From NCBI RefSeq assembly GCF_042652345.1, contig NZ_JBHSJJ010000024.1, forward strand, positions 1 through 64,000: DNA of 64,000 nucleotides, read 5' to 3'. The position numbers and the translations under genes were made by a program. This DNA comes from Negadavirga shengliensis (GTDB lineage: Bacteria > Bacteroidota > Bacteroidia > Cytophagales > Cyclobacteriaceae). Positions 16,079-24,491 of the stretch are shown in pieces (position 1 is the stretch's first letter; the number at the start of each line of letters is the position of its first letter). Below the pieces are notes generated by a model that was not told the DNA's origin, did not search any database, and saw only the letters and a program-made list of their open reading frames with translations.

Positions 16079-17116
16079 ATGGAAGATACCCAACCTGTTG
16101 AAGAAATAAATGAAATCAAAGGTTTGTTTTTTATGCCCCAAACAGCCCAACAGCAAAAATTCAGTGATGTGGACAACCATGCAGGCCTGCAATTTAATTA
16201 CTATGATCCCGCAAAGCATTCTGATGAAAACCTCAATTATAAGTTTTTGCTCCCTGCATTGGAAAGCATCAAAGGCTCGGATTTTGATTTTGTCCTTGGT
16301 TTTGATCATGGATTACAAAGGATGATCATCGGCTACCCTCATCCGGATGGGAAGTTTCTTGTTTTCAATGCCCACCAACAGGCAGCGATGCTTGCCCACT
16401 ATTTTTTGCGCACAAACCAGAACGAGGCGGATAGGTTGGTAGTAAAAGGCTTGGTGCTTTCTCAGCAGATAGACAAGATCATCACTAAAAACGGAGGGAT
16501 TTATAGGGAATCCCATGCCGGATATGACCATTTGAAAGAAGTCATCTCAAGTGTGGATCAAGAAGTGGTTTTTTTGGCATTTGATGAAAAAAACCATGTG
16601 ATGATGAACCTGGAATCCGGTGAGAATATCAAGGAGATATTGCGTTTTTTTATAGAAATGATGGCCGGGCTTAAGGCCCAAAAAAAGGGACTGTACGATT
16701 ACCATGTGGACATTCAGGTCCGGTACAAACTGTATGCAGAGAAGACTTTCAACATTTCTTCAGAAGGTGAGAACAAGAAAATATTTGACCGGTTCAGGCT
16801 TCATCCTCCCTCTGATGCCATGCATGAGGAGTTGGTTTCTATATCTGATTTTAAGAAAAGACTTTTTTCCAATAAACTTACCGGCCGGAAGAGTGAAATC
16901 GAACTGGAGCAGATGGACATGGTTCAGTTGGAATACAGCAGCGGTTTAAAAATCACGGTGGAAATGACGGATGAAGGATCGAAGCTGTTTCTTCATCTCA
17001 GTGATTACACAGACTGCTATAACAAAGAGTCTTTTCCGGAAGCCCGCAAAAATATCCATGACAGGTTATTGAAAGTGGTGGTGTCATTGGGCAAAATGGT
17101 GATCAATGTGAACTGA
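16079..17116 (+). CDS. Phosphohexomutase-like protein without catalytic motifs
   Basis: Its 345 residues follow domains II-IV of a phosphoglucomutase/phosphomannomutase of the 550-600-residue Bacteroidota type. LLPALESIKGSDFDFVLGFD lies where the metal loop (D-x-D-A-D-R) should be but reads FDHGLQR. GKFLVFNAHQQAAMLAHYFL matches the LLNGNQ-helix. VKGLVLSQQIDKII and ESHAGYDHLKEVI match the TTD-LI and TGFK-I segments, with Gly-Phe-Lys changed to GYD. FDEKNHVMMN replaces GGEESYG, and LHLSDYTDCY replaces the RPSGTEPK phosphate loop. The whole first domain with the phosphoserine is absent. The fold seems kept but every catalytic site is lost: a pseudoenzyme. ATG 16079 is preferred to TTG 16061. It is monocistronic. 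Function is unknown; a regulatory or scaffolding partner of the true mutase is possible. Confidence 0.65.
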   Translation: MEDTQPVEEINEIKGLFFMPQTAQQQKFSDVDNHAGLQFNYYDPAKHSDENLNYKFLLPALESIKGSDFDFVLGFDHGLQRMIIGYPHPDGKFLVFNAHQQAAMLAHYFLRTNQNEADRLVVKGLVLSQQIDKIITKNGGIYRESHAGYDHLKEVISSVDQEVVFLAFDEKNHVMMNLESGENIKEILRFFIEMMAGLKAQKKGLYDYHVDIQVRYKLYAEKTFNISSEGENKKIFDRFRLHPPSDAMHEELVSISDFKKRLFSNKLTGRKSEIELEQMDMVQLEYSSGLKITVEMTDEGSKLFLHLSDYTDCYNKESFPEARKNIHDRLLKVVVSLGKMVINVN

Positions 17117-17240
17117 TGTCAAGATGAATTTGATTTGATTGGTCAAAAGACAGTATCATTGGCGGAGTTTTTTTATAGAAAGCTGCCGTACTTTTTTAGT
17201 TGTTGGTAAATTTAGAACTCAATAAAAGCTTGTCCTGAAA

Positions 17241-18314
17241 ATGAAAAACGTTCTTGCTCTCAGTATTGTATTTTGGTTCTTTGTCGGTTTTATTGGTCCA
17301 CTTTGTGCGCAGCAGGATTATGAAGCCCCTACTTTAAAAAGTGATGATGGCTGGACCCTGGTGCTTTTCCCCGATACCCAGAGTTATGTGAAATTCAAAA
17401 GAAACCAGCCTATACTGGACCTGATGGCCAATTGGGTAGTGGAAAACATAGACCCACTGAATATACAACTGGTTTTGCATGTCGGGGATTTGGTAGAACA
17501 CAATGCCATACTGAACCCTGATGGGAAAATAGGCAACCAACCTGGCAAGTCCCAGTGGGAAGCCGTATCAAAATCAATGGGAGCATTTGATGATAAAGTG
17601 CCTTTTATTGCTACCACCGGCAACCATGATTATGGAATAAAGAACATTGAAAACAGGAAAACCTCTTACAACGATTATTTTCCCATTGACAAAAATTTTC
17701 ACACGCAGAAGCTGTTAAGAGAACATGCACTGGATGAAGAAGGCATGCCTACCCTCACCAACGCGGCTTATGAATTCAAGGCGCCGGATGGCAGGCGGTT
17801 TTTGGTTCTGGTATTGGAATTCGCTCCCAGAGAGGCCAACCTGAACTGGGCAAAAGAAGTGGTTTCAAAAAATGAATATCAGGACCATACCGTGATTTTA
17901 TTAACGCATAGCTATCTGAACAGAAACAACGAACACATTGAAACGGAGGGTTACCCCATTTCAGATAAAAATTACGGAAAAGCCGTTTGGGAGAAGTTGG
18001 TGAAGCCATCTGCCAATATTCAAATGGTTTTCTCGGGCCACATTGGAGCCCCCGACGATATGGATGGCCACGTGGGCTTCCGCACCGATCTTAATGCTGC
18101 GGGGAAAAAAGTGCACCAAATGACATTTAATGCCCAGGCTCTCGGTGGGGGCTGGTATGGCAATGGTGGAGATGGATGGATTAGATTACTTGAGTTTGAC
18201 GGCAATCAAGTAAGCGTCTCCACTTTTTCACCTTTTTTTGCCATTTCACCAAGTACCCGTCATCTGGCTTGGGGTGATGGGCCATTCAAGTCCTTTACGT
18301 TTGAGCTGGATTGA
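17241..18314 (+). CDS. Secreted calcineurin-like metallophosphoesterase
   Basis: A 357-residue protein with a signal peptide (MKNVLALSIVFWFFVGFIGPLCAQ). The metallophosphoesterase motifs are in order: LFPDTQSYV (motif I, about 43-51, Asp but no following His), HVGDLVEHN (motif II, about 79-87), TTGNHDYG (motif III, about 121-128), LLTHSYLNRN (motif IV) and VFSGHIG (motif V, about 263-269). Two metal ions bound by these residues would hydrolyse phosphoesters in the periplasm or outside the cell; the substrate is unknown. Similar proteins occur next to sugar-degradation genes in Bacteroidota. It is preceded by a 124-base gap with poly-T stretches, and 7 bases later comes the end of a small opposing ORF. 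Confidence 0.9.
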   Translation: MKNVLALSIVFWFFVGFIGPLCAQQDYEAPTLKSDDGWTLVLFPDTQSYVKFKRNQPILDLMANWVVENIDPLNIQLVLHVGDLVEHNAILNPDGKIGNQPGKSQWEAVSKSMGAFDDKVPFIATTGNHDYGIKNIENRKTSYNDYFPIDKNFHTQKLLREHALDEEGMPTLTNAAYEFKAPDGRRFLVLVLEFAPREANLNWAKEVVSKNEYQDHTVILLTHSYLNRNNEHIETEGYPISDKNYGKAVWEKLVKPSANIQMVFSGHIGAPDDMDGHVGFRTDLNAAGKKVHQMTFNAQALGGGWYGNGGDGWIRLLEFDGNQVSVSTFSPFFAISPSTRHLAWGDGPFKSFTFELD

Positions 18315-18321
18315 TATACGG

Positions 18322-18537
18322 TTAGTTCTGCTTTTTGCGGTCTTCCTTGCTTTTCCGTTTGTCGAGGTTGTCTACTTCCTCGTCTTTCTTTTCCCGGTCA
18401 GGATATTCATCTCTCCTGGGAGGTCTCGGGCCTCCTCCTGAAGTTCCGGGAGTCTTTCTGTTACTTCTTTTGTCCACTCCATCACCAAATTTGATTGTGT
18501 ACGGAGGGAAACGATGGGGAGATTGGCTCTTTTGCAT
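18322..18537 (-). CDS. Small charged low-complexity protein of unknown function
   Basis: A 71-residue ORF with no hydrophobic core. Residues 10-40 are rich in Gly, Pro, Ser, Arg and Lys (FGDGVDKRSNRKTPGTSGGG), and the last 30 residues alternate Asp/Glu with Lys/Arg (EKKDEEVDNLDKRKSKED). It fills the gap between the phosphoesterase and the lipoprotein block and stops 8 bases from the converging phosphoesterase gene, a spacing usual for real genes. Composition suggests an intrinsically disordered protein. I recognise no family. It could be a chance frame, but the orderly charge pattern argues for coding. Confidence 0.45.
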   Translation of the reverse strand: MQKSQSPHRFPPYTIKFGDGVDKRSNRKTPGTSGGGPRPPRRDEYPDREKKDEEVDNLDKRKSKEDRKKQN

Positions 18538-18700
18538 AGTTGGTGATGTTTATAATTAGTTGGTTAAGGGTAAAAGTCTAAAAACCATGCCACAAAAATT
18601 TTTATCCGATCTGTAGCAATAGGTAAGATTTTTGCGTCTACACTATGCGATAACCTACCACAAAGTGGGAAACTGTAACCAACTATTATATAAATTTCAT

Positions 18701-19129
18701 ATGCTGCGAAAGTTACTTTGCGTTTATTTGCTCATGGGCATGCTCTTTTATGCCTGTGATGAAGACAGGGATGAGGGACCTGTCAGCCATATTGATTTAT
18801 CCAGAAGCAGATGGCAGGTTCAGGGGTTTGTGGAGTCGCATGACAGTGAACTCCTCTCCAGTAGGTCAAAATATGTGCTGGAATTCGTCAACGATTCCCT
18901 TTTTACCATTAATCTGGATGCCAATCGGTATTTTGGAATATATGAGTCCGAAGAAAACGGGTATTTTAAAATCAGAACCTTACAGAAAAAGGAGGAAATC
19001 TGCTGTGACAGCCAGTATGCAAATGCATTGTTACAAAAAATTTTAGAGGCAGGCTACCACCATTACAATGGGGAAACGCTCACGCTTAACGGAAACGGAG
19101 AAATTCATCTTGGTAGAGTAATAGAATAA
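18701..19129 (+). CDS. META-domain-like lipoprotein
   Basis: A 142-residue protein with a lipoprotein signal (MLRKLLCVYLLMGMLFYAC) followed by a strongly acidic stretch (DEDRDEG), typical of surface-exported Bacteroidota lipoproteins. The rest has the outline of a META/HslJ-like domain: SRWQVQGF near the start, KYVLEFVNDSLFTINLDANRY, a central cysteine pair (EICCDS), and a final LTLNGNGEIHLGRV strand. ATG 18701 is chosen because the signal peptide starts there; the longer frame from 18632 adds 23 unlike residues. It is first of a tight four-gene run (spacings 21, 14 and 2 bases). Function is unknown. Confidence 0.7.
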   Translation: MLRKLLCVYLLMGMLFYACDEDRDEGPVSHIDLSRSRWQVQGFVESHDSELLSSRSKYVLEFVNDSLFTINLDANRYFGIYESEENGYFKIRTLQKKEEICCDSQYANALLQKILEAGYHHYNGETLTLNGNGEIHLGRVIE

Positions 19130-19150
19130 AAAGTTATAATAGATTATTGT

Positions 19151-19870
19151 ATGAAGAACAGTATTTTTTGCGCAATAACGTTGACCTCGTGGGCACTGCT
19201 GGCCTGTGACAGCGATGATGCCGATCCCGGTCAGCCGAAGACAGAACATGTTTATCGTTTTGAGGAGAACATGGAGGGATGGGCAGGTGATTTTGCTGAT
19301 CTTCCGGTGGATGGGCAGGATATTTATGAACTGGAAGTTGGACATGAACAATTGCCGGAAGAGACAGGAAAAGCTGAATGGGCCATCATGATGAAAGGGC
19401 ACAACAGGAGTGATGACCTTTTTATGTTTCTCAAAAGAAAAATTGACGGACTGAAACCTTCCACCACTTACAATCTTGTATTTGACCTGGAGATCGCTTC
19501 CCAATATCCCGAAGAATCTGTGGGGATAGGAGGTAGCCCCGGGGCGTCCGTTTATTTAAAAGCAGGAGCCACCATCAGCGAACCGGAGGCGGTAGTGGAA
19601 GAGGAAGGGGTGGAAGATTATCTCAGGATGAATATCGACAAAGGAAATCAGGCTCAGGATGGCGAAGACATGTTTGGAATAGGAACCATCGGCATAGAGG
19701 GAGAGGAATTTCGGTATGAGTTAATTTCAAGAAGCAATGCGGACAGGCCCTTTCCCATCACTACGGATGCAGATGGCAGCATCTGGCTGATTGTGGGGAC
19801 CGACTCGGGGTTTGAAGGGTTGACTGTCTTGTATTATAATCAAATAAAAGTTACTTTAATAGAACAATAA
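19151..19870 (+). CDS. Acidic surface lipoprotein of unknown function
   Basis: A 239-residue lipoprotein with signal MKNSIFCAITLTSWALLAC and Asp-Ser-Asp-Asp directly after the lipid cysteine, as in lipoprotein export signals that send proteins to the outer face of the outer membrane. The mature part looks like a single beta-sandwich: VYRFEENMEGWAGDFADLPV, then LKPSTTYNLVFDLEIAS (a carbohydrate-binding-module-like or discoidin-like outline), and DGSIWLIVGTDSGFEG near the end. No family is recognised with certainty. It is second in the lipoprotein block, 21 bases after the META-like gene and 14 before the next. Confidence 0.75.
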   Translation: MKNSIFCAITLTSWALLACDSDDADPGQPKTEHVYRFEENMEGWAGDFADLPVDGQDIYELEVGHEQLPEETGKAEWAIMMKGHNRSDDLFMFLKRKIDGLKPSTTYNLVFDLEIASQYPEESVGIGGSPGASVYLKAGATISEPEAVVEEEGVEDYLRMNIDKGNQAQDGEDMFGIGTIGIEGEEFRYELISRSNADRPFPITTDADGSIWLIVGTDSGFEGLTVLYYNQIKVTLIEQ

Positions 19871-19884
19871 GGGAGTGCTTAAAC

Positions 19885-20316
19885 ATGTCAGGCAATTATT
19901 ATAAACTATTTATCAGCGTTGGTCTGTTCACCCTGGCATGTTGTTTATCCTGTTCAGCAGATGAGGAGATCATCACCTGTCAGCGCGTCCCCGTTTGGGA
20001 TGATGAACTGGACGCTACCTATGGAGATCCGGTGGTTATTTCCCATGCCGAGATACTGAGTAATTGTATCGAAATCAGGTTTAACTATGCCGGATGTACT
20101 GAAAATGCCTCGTTTCATCTTGCCATCGTGGAGGCGGACAATGATGTATTTCCGCCGGAACGAGATGTGAGGCTGGCCTTGGCCCAGGACGGAGACTGTG
20201 CCATTACCCATCACGGCACCTTAAGGGTAAATCTGACTTCACTACAGATGGCAGGTTCCGAAAGGGTATTACTCAACCTGTCCGGATGGGCGGGACAACT
20301 TGAATATGGATATTAG
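19885..20316 (+). CDS. Small lipoprotein of unknown function
   Basis: A 143-residue lipoprotein. The signal MSGNYYKLFISVGLFTLACCLSC is followed by Ser-Ala-Asp-Glu-Glu, again an acidic post-cysteine stretch. The mature part has three further cysteines (ITCQRV, LSNCIEIRFNYAGC, GDCAITHH) and a predicted all-beta chain with LRVNLTSLQM and RVLLNLSGW near the end. The EIRFNYAGCTE segment resembles small Bacteroidota lipoproteins with a conserved Tyr-x-Gly-Cys element, but I cannot name a function. Third of the block; the next gene starts 2 bases after its stop. Confidence 0.72.
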   Translation: MSGNYYKLFISVGLFTLACCLSCSADEEIITCQRVPVWDDELDATYGDPVVISHAEILSNCIEIRFNYAGCTENASFHLAIVEADNDVFPPERDVRLALAQDGDCAITHHGTLRVNLTSLQMAGSERVLLNLSGWAGQLEYGY

Positions 20317-20318
20317 TC

Positions 20319-20876
20319 ATGGCAGGGCATAAATATGAATTTTTTTGGCACAACCCGCCGCAGGAGTGGTCTTTTTCCCATGAAACCCTCGTTTTACATG
20401 CAGATCCAAAAACTGATTTCTGGAGAAAAACCCATTATGGTTTTGTCCGTGATAATGGTCATTTTTGGTATGTAAATCAAAAAGGGGATTTTGAAGCTAC
20501 CGTAAAGCTGGTGGCCGAATACCGGGACCAATACGATCAGGCCGGTCTGATGGTCCGCTTGGACAACGAAAATTGGGTCAAAGCAGGTGTGGAATATGTA
20601 AATGGGGTACAGCATGCCAGCGTGGTGGTGACCCGGGAATTTTCGGATTGGTCGGTAAAATCACTGGAAACCGCGCCAACGGCTATCTGGCTGAAAATGA
20701 GAAGAGAACATGACTTTTTAGAGATAAGTTATAGCATAGATGCGGAGCGCTTTCAAATGTTGCGATTGGCCTATTTTCCGCCATCAGTTGAAATGCAAGT
20801 GGGAATAATGGCAGCAGCCCCGGAGGGGAACGGCTTTAAAGCCCTATTTGAAAAATTTCAACTGCGCAATTTGTAG
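20319..20876 (+). CDS. DUF1349 concanavalin-like protein
   Basis: A 185-residue single-domain protein of the DUF1349 (YesU-like) family: FFWHNPPQEWSFSHETLVLHA at the start, TDFWRKTHYGFVRDNGHFWY, then FEATVKLVAEYRDQYDQAGLM and EYVNGVQHASVVVTREFSDW. It closes with GIMAAAPEGNGFKALFEKF. The fold is a concanavalin-A-like sandwich that probably binds carbohydrate. There is no signal peptide, in contrast to its three lipoprotein neighbours, so it is predicted cytoplasmic. Translation is likely coupled to the lipoprotein upstream (2-base gap). A distant relative with a lipid anchor is encoded at 23833. Confidence 0.85.
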   Translation: MAGHKYEFFWHNPPQEWSFSHETLVLHADPKTDFWRKTHYGFVRDNGHFWYVNQKGDFEATVKLVAEYRDQYDQAGLMVRLDNENWVKAGVEYVNGVQHASVVVTREFSDWSVKSLETAPTAIWLKMRREHDFLEISYSIDAERFQMLRLAYFPPSVEMQVGIMAAAPEGNGFKALFEKFQLRNL

Positions 20877-20888
20877 CTGTTAGAATAA

Positions 20889-21977
20889 TCAATATCCGGT
20901 AATCTCCTTCATTAGCCTGAAAAAGCCTTTTTTCCTTTCCGAACGGATATCCCAATCCACCGGTACGCTCTGATAACCCTCTTCGAATCCTTCATCTTTC
21001 ATTCTGAAATCAAAATACCCCCAGGAAGCATAAGCAGAAACCGCTGCTATGAAATTGTTCCAGTCCTTGTCAAAATCAAAATGATCATCTTCATTGAACA
21101 AAATGGGCATGGGCCGGTAGCCTTCGACCTCCCGGGTTTCTTCTACCATGGCCACAATCCGGTCAGGATCTGATACGCCGTTTCCATGCAGCAGCAGAAA
21201 ATCAGCGGTTTGGACCACATTAGGCAGTGGTACAAAACCTCCGCCGTAGCTGGTGCTGACATAGTAGCTATAACCGTTCTTTTCTTTTTCCCTGGCCAGT
21301 TTGATCAGTTCATGAACGCGTTCGGGTTGGAGGATCTCATGACTGTACCTGATATTGCATTCGTTGTTGATTTCGACAAGGATATTTCTGTAGGCTTTTT
21401 CATGTAACCAATCCATGGCATTGTTCACACCGTTAATGACCGCTTTTTCATCTTCGAGCCGATGGTCCTGACCAAAATAAAAGAAACCTACTATAGGCAC
21501 CATTCCCAGCTCATCTGCTTTGTCAAGGATTTTTTCAAGCCTTGCTATAAAATCGGGTCTTAATTCCCCTTTTTCGGTGAAAGCAGAGTTATGCCAAGGC
21601 TGTTGCCTTGAATATCCCTCAGGACTGCCTCCCTGGAGGTTAATAGTAAATGAAAGCATGCCATGGGATTTCCAGTTTTCCATGTTCTGAATGAACTCAT
21701 CGGTGTTTCTGTCCGGATCCCATTTTCCCGTATCGGGATATTTCCACTTGCCCATGGTTTCGGGATTCAGATCATCAAAAATACCCTGGACCATTCTTGA
21801 GTTCATCAGCAGCCCCTCTATTTCGTGGCCTTTCCAGGTTCTCCCCTCGTAGGTGGGTGTGCCGTTGATATAAAATTTATCACCCCGTATCTCCACACGG
21901 GTGTTTCTTTTTTGCTGTGCAAAAGCGGTGGTGCCTATGATTAATGCCATCAGCGAGGCCAAGACGAGTCTGTTCAT
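20889..21977 (-). CDS. Secreted TIM-barrel glycoside-hydrolase-like protein
   Basis: A 362-residue protein with a signal peptide (MNRLVLASLMALIIGTTAFAQ). The mature part has an N-terminal beta hairpin (VEIRGDKFYINGTPTYEGRTW) and then alternating strands and helices of a TIM barrel: MLSFTINLQGGSPEGYS, MVPIVGFFYFGQDHR, ILVEINNECN and ILFNEDDHF. The Glu of EINNE and the Glu of FNEDD lie at the ends of predicted strands 4 and 7, where clan GH-A enzymes have acid/base and nucleophile. A retaining glycosidase related to GH5-like families is therefore the best guess, but I cannot assign a family. It lies downstream of the Gfo/Idh/MocA gene on the same strand with a 164-base gap. Confidence 0.68.
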   Translation of the reverse strand: MNRLVLASLMALIIGTTAFAQQKRNTRVEIRGDKFYINGTPTYEGRTWKGHEIEGLLMNSRMVQGIFDDLNPETMGKWKYPDTGKWDPDRNTDEFIQNMENWKSHGMLSFTINLQGGSPEGYSRQQPWHNSAFTEKGELRPDFIARLEKILDKADELGMVPIVGFFYFGQDHRLEDEKAVINGVNNAMDWLHEKAYRNILVEINNECNIRYSHEILQPERVHELIKLAREKEKNGYSYYVSTSYGGGFVPLPNVVQTADFLLLHGNGVSDPDRIVAMVEETREVEGYRPMPILFNEDDHFDFDKDWNNFIAAVSAYASWGYFDFRMKDEGFEEGYQSVPVDWDIRSERKKGFFRLMKEITGY

Positions 21978-22141
21978 TTTGCTGGGGGTTTGGGCTGTTC
22001 GATTAAAGAAATGAGCTTATCATTGAGGGGAGCCGTATCGGATGACAGGGGGTCCGTAATCGGCCTTTCAAGTGAAGCGATGGGCGGAACCAAATCTATG
22101 TATGTTCGGCTCCGCCACAATGAATTGATTGATTTCGACCC

Positions 22142-23509
22142 TTATATCGTAGTGGGTTCCGGATGAATGTAAGGATCTCTGTAGGGCCTTCTGAGCATTT
22201 GAGTAGCTTCTTCGTCGCCTACCACCACCATTTTCTGAGGGTCGTATACCAACGGCCTGCCAAGCTTCATGGACATATTGGCAAGGATACAGCTGGCAGT
22301 GGATATATGTCCTTCCTCAACATCGGCCACAGGCCTTCCACCTTTCTCGATGGCTTCCAGGAAGTTGAGCATCTGTCGTCTGGTCGCAGGAGCCGCGTGT
22401 AATTCCATGCCGTCTTCGTTCAGGTCTTCAGGGTATTCTTCCTTTTCATATAGGGTTTCCTGGGAGATGATTTCCCCACCTCCATGAGGAACAAATTCGT
22501 ATTTCATCACACTGGCCTTAAGGGTGCCCTTGTCTCCATAAATCTTATAGGCCCAAGGGTATTCAGGGTCCTGCGGGGTGCCCCAACTGCGGTGGTTCCA
22601 TACGCAATCCAACTCATCATATTCAAAGGTGGCAGTCTGGGTGTCAGCGATGGTGGATTTACCACCTTTCTGCACATAAATTCCTCCGGTAGCATAGATT
22701 TTCTTAGGCCAGCCAAGACCCAGTGTCCATCTCACCGCATCAAACATATGCACGCACATATCACCGGTGATCCCGTTGCCATACTCCATCATGGTACGCC
22801 ACCACCTGCGATGCGGCAATCCGTCAAAAGGTCTCATCGGAGCAGGGCCGGTCCATTGTTCGTAATCAAAAAAATCAGGTACAGGCTGTACTTCAGAGGT
22901 ACCGTTGGCCCGCATGTGATAATAACAGCACATCTCCGCATGGGAAACTTTTCCCAGAAGGCCGGCATCCACAATTTTATGCTTGGCATCCACCAAGTGA
23001 GGGGTACTTCTTCTTTGGGTGCCTATCTGCACCACTTTGTTGTATTTTCTGGCAGCCGCCAGTATGGACTCCCCTTCTATCACATCCACGCTGATGGGCT
23101 TTTGAAGGTAAACATGGGCGCCTGACTTGATAGCATCTATTGCATGGAGTGCATGCCAATGGTCAGGGCTGCCTACCAGTACAATATCCAAGGGGTTTTC
23201 CTGGAGCATTTGACGGTAGTCATTGTATTTTTTTGGGACCTTCCCGGATTTTTGTCTTTTACTGACCAGGACACCTGCCTCATCCAATAAGTTTTTGTCA
23301 GGATCTGCCAAACAGATGACTTCTACGGGAGCTACTTGTATCAGCCTGAAAAGGTCACTTTTACCATACCACCCGGTCCCGATCAGCCCTACGCGGTAAG
23401 GTTCATTCCTGTCCATCCATTCCATTCCATGAGCACCAAAAGCGGTCAAGGCCATCAATGCCGTGCTCCCTTTAATAAATTTCCTTCTGTTTATATTGAG
23501 ATGATTCAT
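22142..23509 (-). CDS. Gfo/Idh/MocA-family oxidoreductase with a Tat-type leader
   Basis: A 455-residue NAD(P)-dependent sugar oxidoreductase of the secreted Bacteroidota/Planctomycetes type. The leader MNHLNINRRKFIKGSTALMALTAFGAHG contains the RRKFIKG Tat motif. VGLIGTGWYGKSDLFRL is the Rossmann start (about 38-54), VLVGSPDHWHALHAIDAI and VYLQKPISVDVIEGE carry the conserved EKP-like element (here QKP), and GTQRRS and DMCVHMFDAVRWTLGLGWP lie in the substrate domain. Export through Tat implies it folds with its cofactor in the cytoplasm and works in the periplasm. It is divergent from the operon beginning at 23833, with 323 bases between. The substrate is unknown. Confidence 0.93.
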   Translation of the reverse strand: MNHLNINRRKFIKGSTALMALTAFGAHGMEWMDRNEPYRVGLIGTGWYGKSDLFRLIQVAPVEVICLADPDKNLLDEAGVLVSKRQKSGKVPKKYNDYRQMLQENPLDIVLVGSPDHWHALHAIDAIKSGAHVYLQKPISVDVIEGESILAAARKYNKVVQIGTQRRSTPHLVDAKHKIVDAGLLGKVSHAEMCCYYHMRANGTSEVQPVPDFFDYEQWTGPAPMRPFDGLPHRRWWRTMMEYGNGITGDMCVHMFDAVRWTLGLGWPKKIYATGGIYVQKGGKSTIADTQTATFEYDELDCVWNHRSWGTPQDPEYPWAYKIYGDKGTLKASVMKYEFVPHGGGEIISQETLYEKEEYPEDLNEDGMELHAAPATRRQMLNFLEAIEKGGRPVADVEEGHISTASCILANMSMKLGRPLVYDPQKMVVVGDEEATQMLRRPYRDPYIHPEPTTI

Positions 23510-23832
23510 TGAAATAATGGGTTTATCAATTTTTTTTAAAAGTCAATATATAAAAATTTTTAGGCAGTGGAGATGTTTTTATTCCGGAGATTGACTTTTG
23601 GACTATTTTTCTTTTAAACGGCCAAATGTTGTAGTACTTTTCAGCTTAATCCTGTAGATTACCCAAATTGATGGCCTGCTTTCAAGAAGTACAGGCGATT
23701 CAATGGCTAACCCGAAACCCGGTGTTCCGGTACAGAAAAACCGTCCGCAAAAAAAACATGAATGGCCCATGACATATGTTTGTTGTTTATATTTCTGATA
23801 ACATTTATCCACTTCCCCATCCTATGCCCCCT
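23510..23832. other. Divergent intergenic region between oxidoreductase and sugar operon
   Basis: 323 bases that must hold the promoters of the leftward oxidoreductase and the rightward six-gene operon. The part at 23510-23620 is AT-rich. TATATTTC at 23788-23795 resembles a -7 box, but no TTG stands at a good distance. I see no gene, riboswitch or hairpin. Confidence 0.45.
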
Positions 23833-24477
23833 ATGAAAACACATTCGATTTTCCCGAAATTCGTAGCTGTTTTGGTTTGTCTCCTGTATGGTTGCAATGA
23901 CAACAAAATAGGTATATTTGATCATAGCCAGGATATCGGCAATCCGGTCCTGAAGGGTGAAACCCATTATGACCCTGAAACGGAAACCTATACCTTGAAA
24001 GGAGCCGGCTACAATATTTGGTTTGCGAGGGACGAGTTTCATTACCTTTTTAAGGAAGTCCATGGAGATTTCAAACTCAGGGCACAAATGGATTTTGTAG
24101 GGGAAGGGAAAGACCCACATCGGAAGATCGGTATCATGTGCAGAGAAAGCAGGGATGAGGATGCGGCACACATTACGGCCACAGTCCACGGAGACGGGCT
24201 GACGGTACTTCAATGGAGAGAGCAAAAGGGAATGGAAATGAGGGATCCGGAAGACGAGATTTTCGCTCCGGAGAGCCATTATCAGGTGTTAGAGTTGGAA
24301 AGGAAGGGGAATGAATTTGTCATGCGTGGGGCGAGATCGGAAAATGACCCATTGGTCACCATAGGTGCTCATACGCTGCCGGACGTTCCATCTGATGCCT
24401 TAGTCGGGATTTTTATATGTTCACATGACGCGGATACACTGGAGGAAGCCCGTTTTTTTAATCTAGCTATGGAGTGA
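23833..24477 (+). CDS. DUF1349-like lipoprotein
   Basis: A 214-residue lipoprotein: signal MKTHSIFPKFVAVLVCLLYGC, then a concanavalin-like sandwich similar to DUF1349/YesU proteins. Visible elements are YTLKGAGYNIWFARDEFHYL, FKLRAQMDFVGEGKDPHRKI, GIMCRESRDEDAAHITATVHG and a last strand with ALVGIFICSHD. In Bacteroidota such proteins often sit beside TonB-dependent or Na+-coupled sugar systems and are thought to bind glycans at the cell surface; that role is inferred. ATG 23833 is preferred because the signal peptide begins there (ATG 23824 is also possible). It is first gene of the operon; the next start is 14 bases after its stop. Confidence 0.78.
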   Translation: MKTHSIFPKFVAVLVCLLYGCNDNKIGIFDHSQDIGNPVLKGETHYDPETETYTLKGAGYNIWFARDEFHYLFKEVHGDFKLRAQMDFVGEGKDPHRKIGIMCRESRDEDAAHITATVHGDGLTVLQWREQKGMEMRDPEDEIFAPESHYQVLELERKGNEFVMRGARSENDPLVTIGAHTLPDVPSDALVGIFICSHDADTLEEARFFNLAME

Positions 24478-24491
24478 TAAATCAGCATGCA

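Noticed and set aside
22083..22116. Stem GGCGGAACC / GGCTCCGCC after the Gfo/Idh/MocA gene
   Set aside because: It has one internal mismatch and no T run on either strand, so I could not support it as a terminator; it may only stabilise the message.
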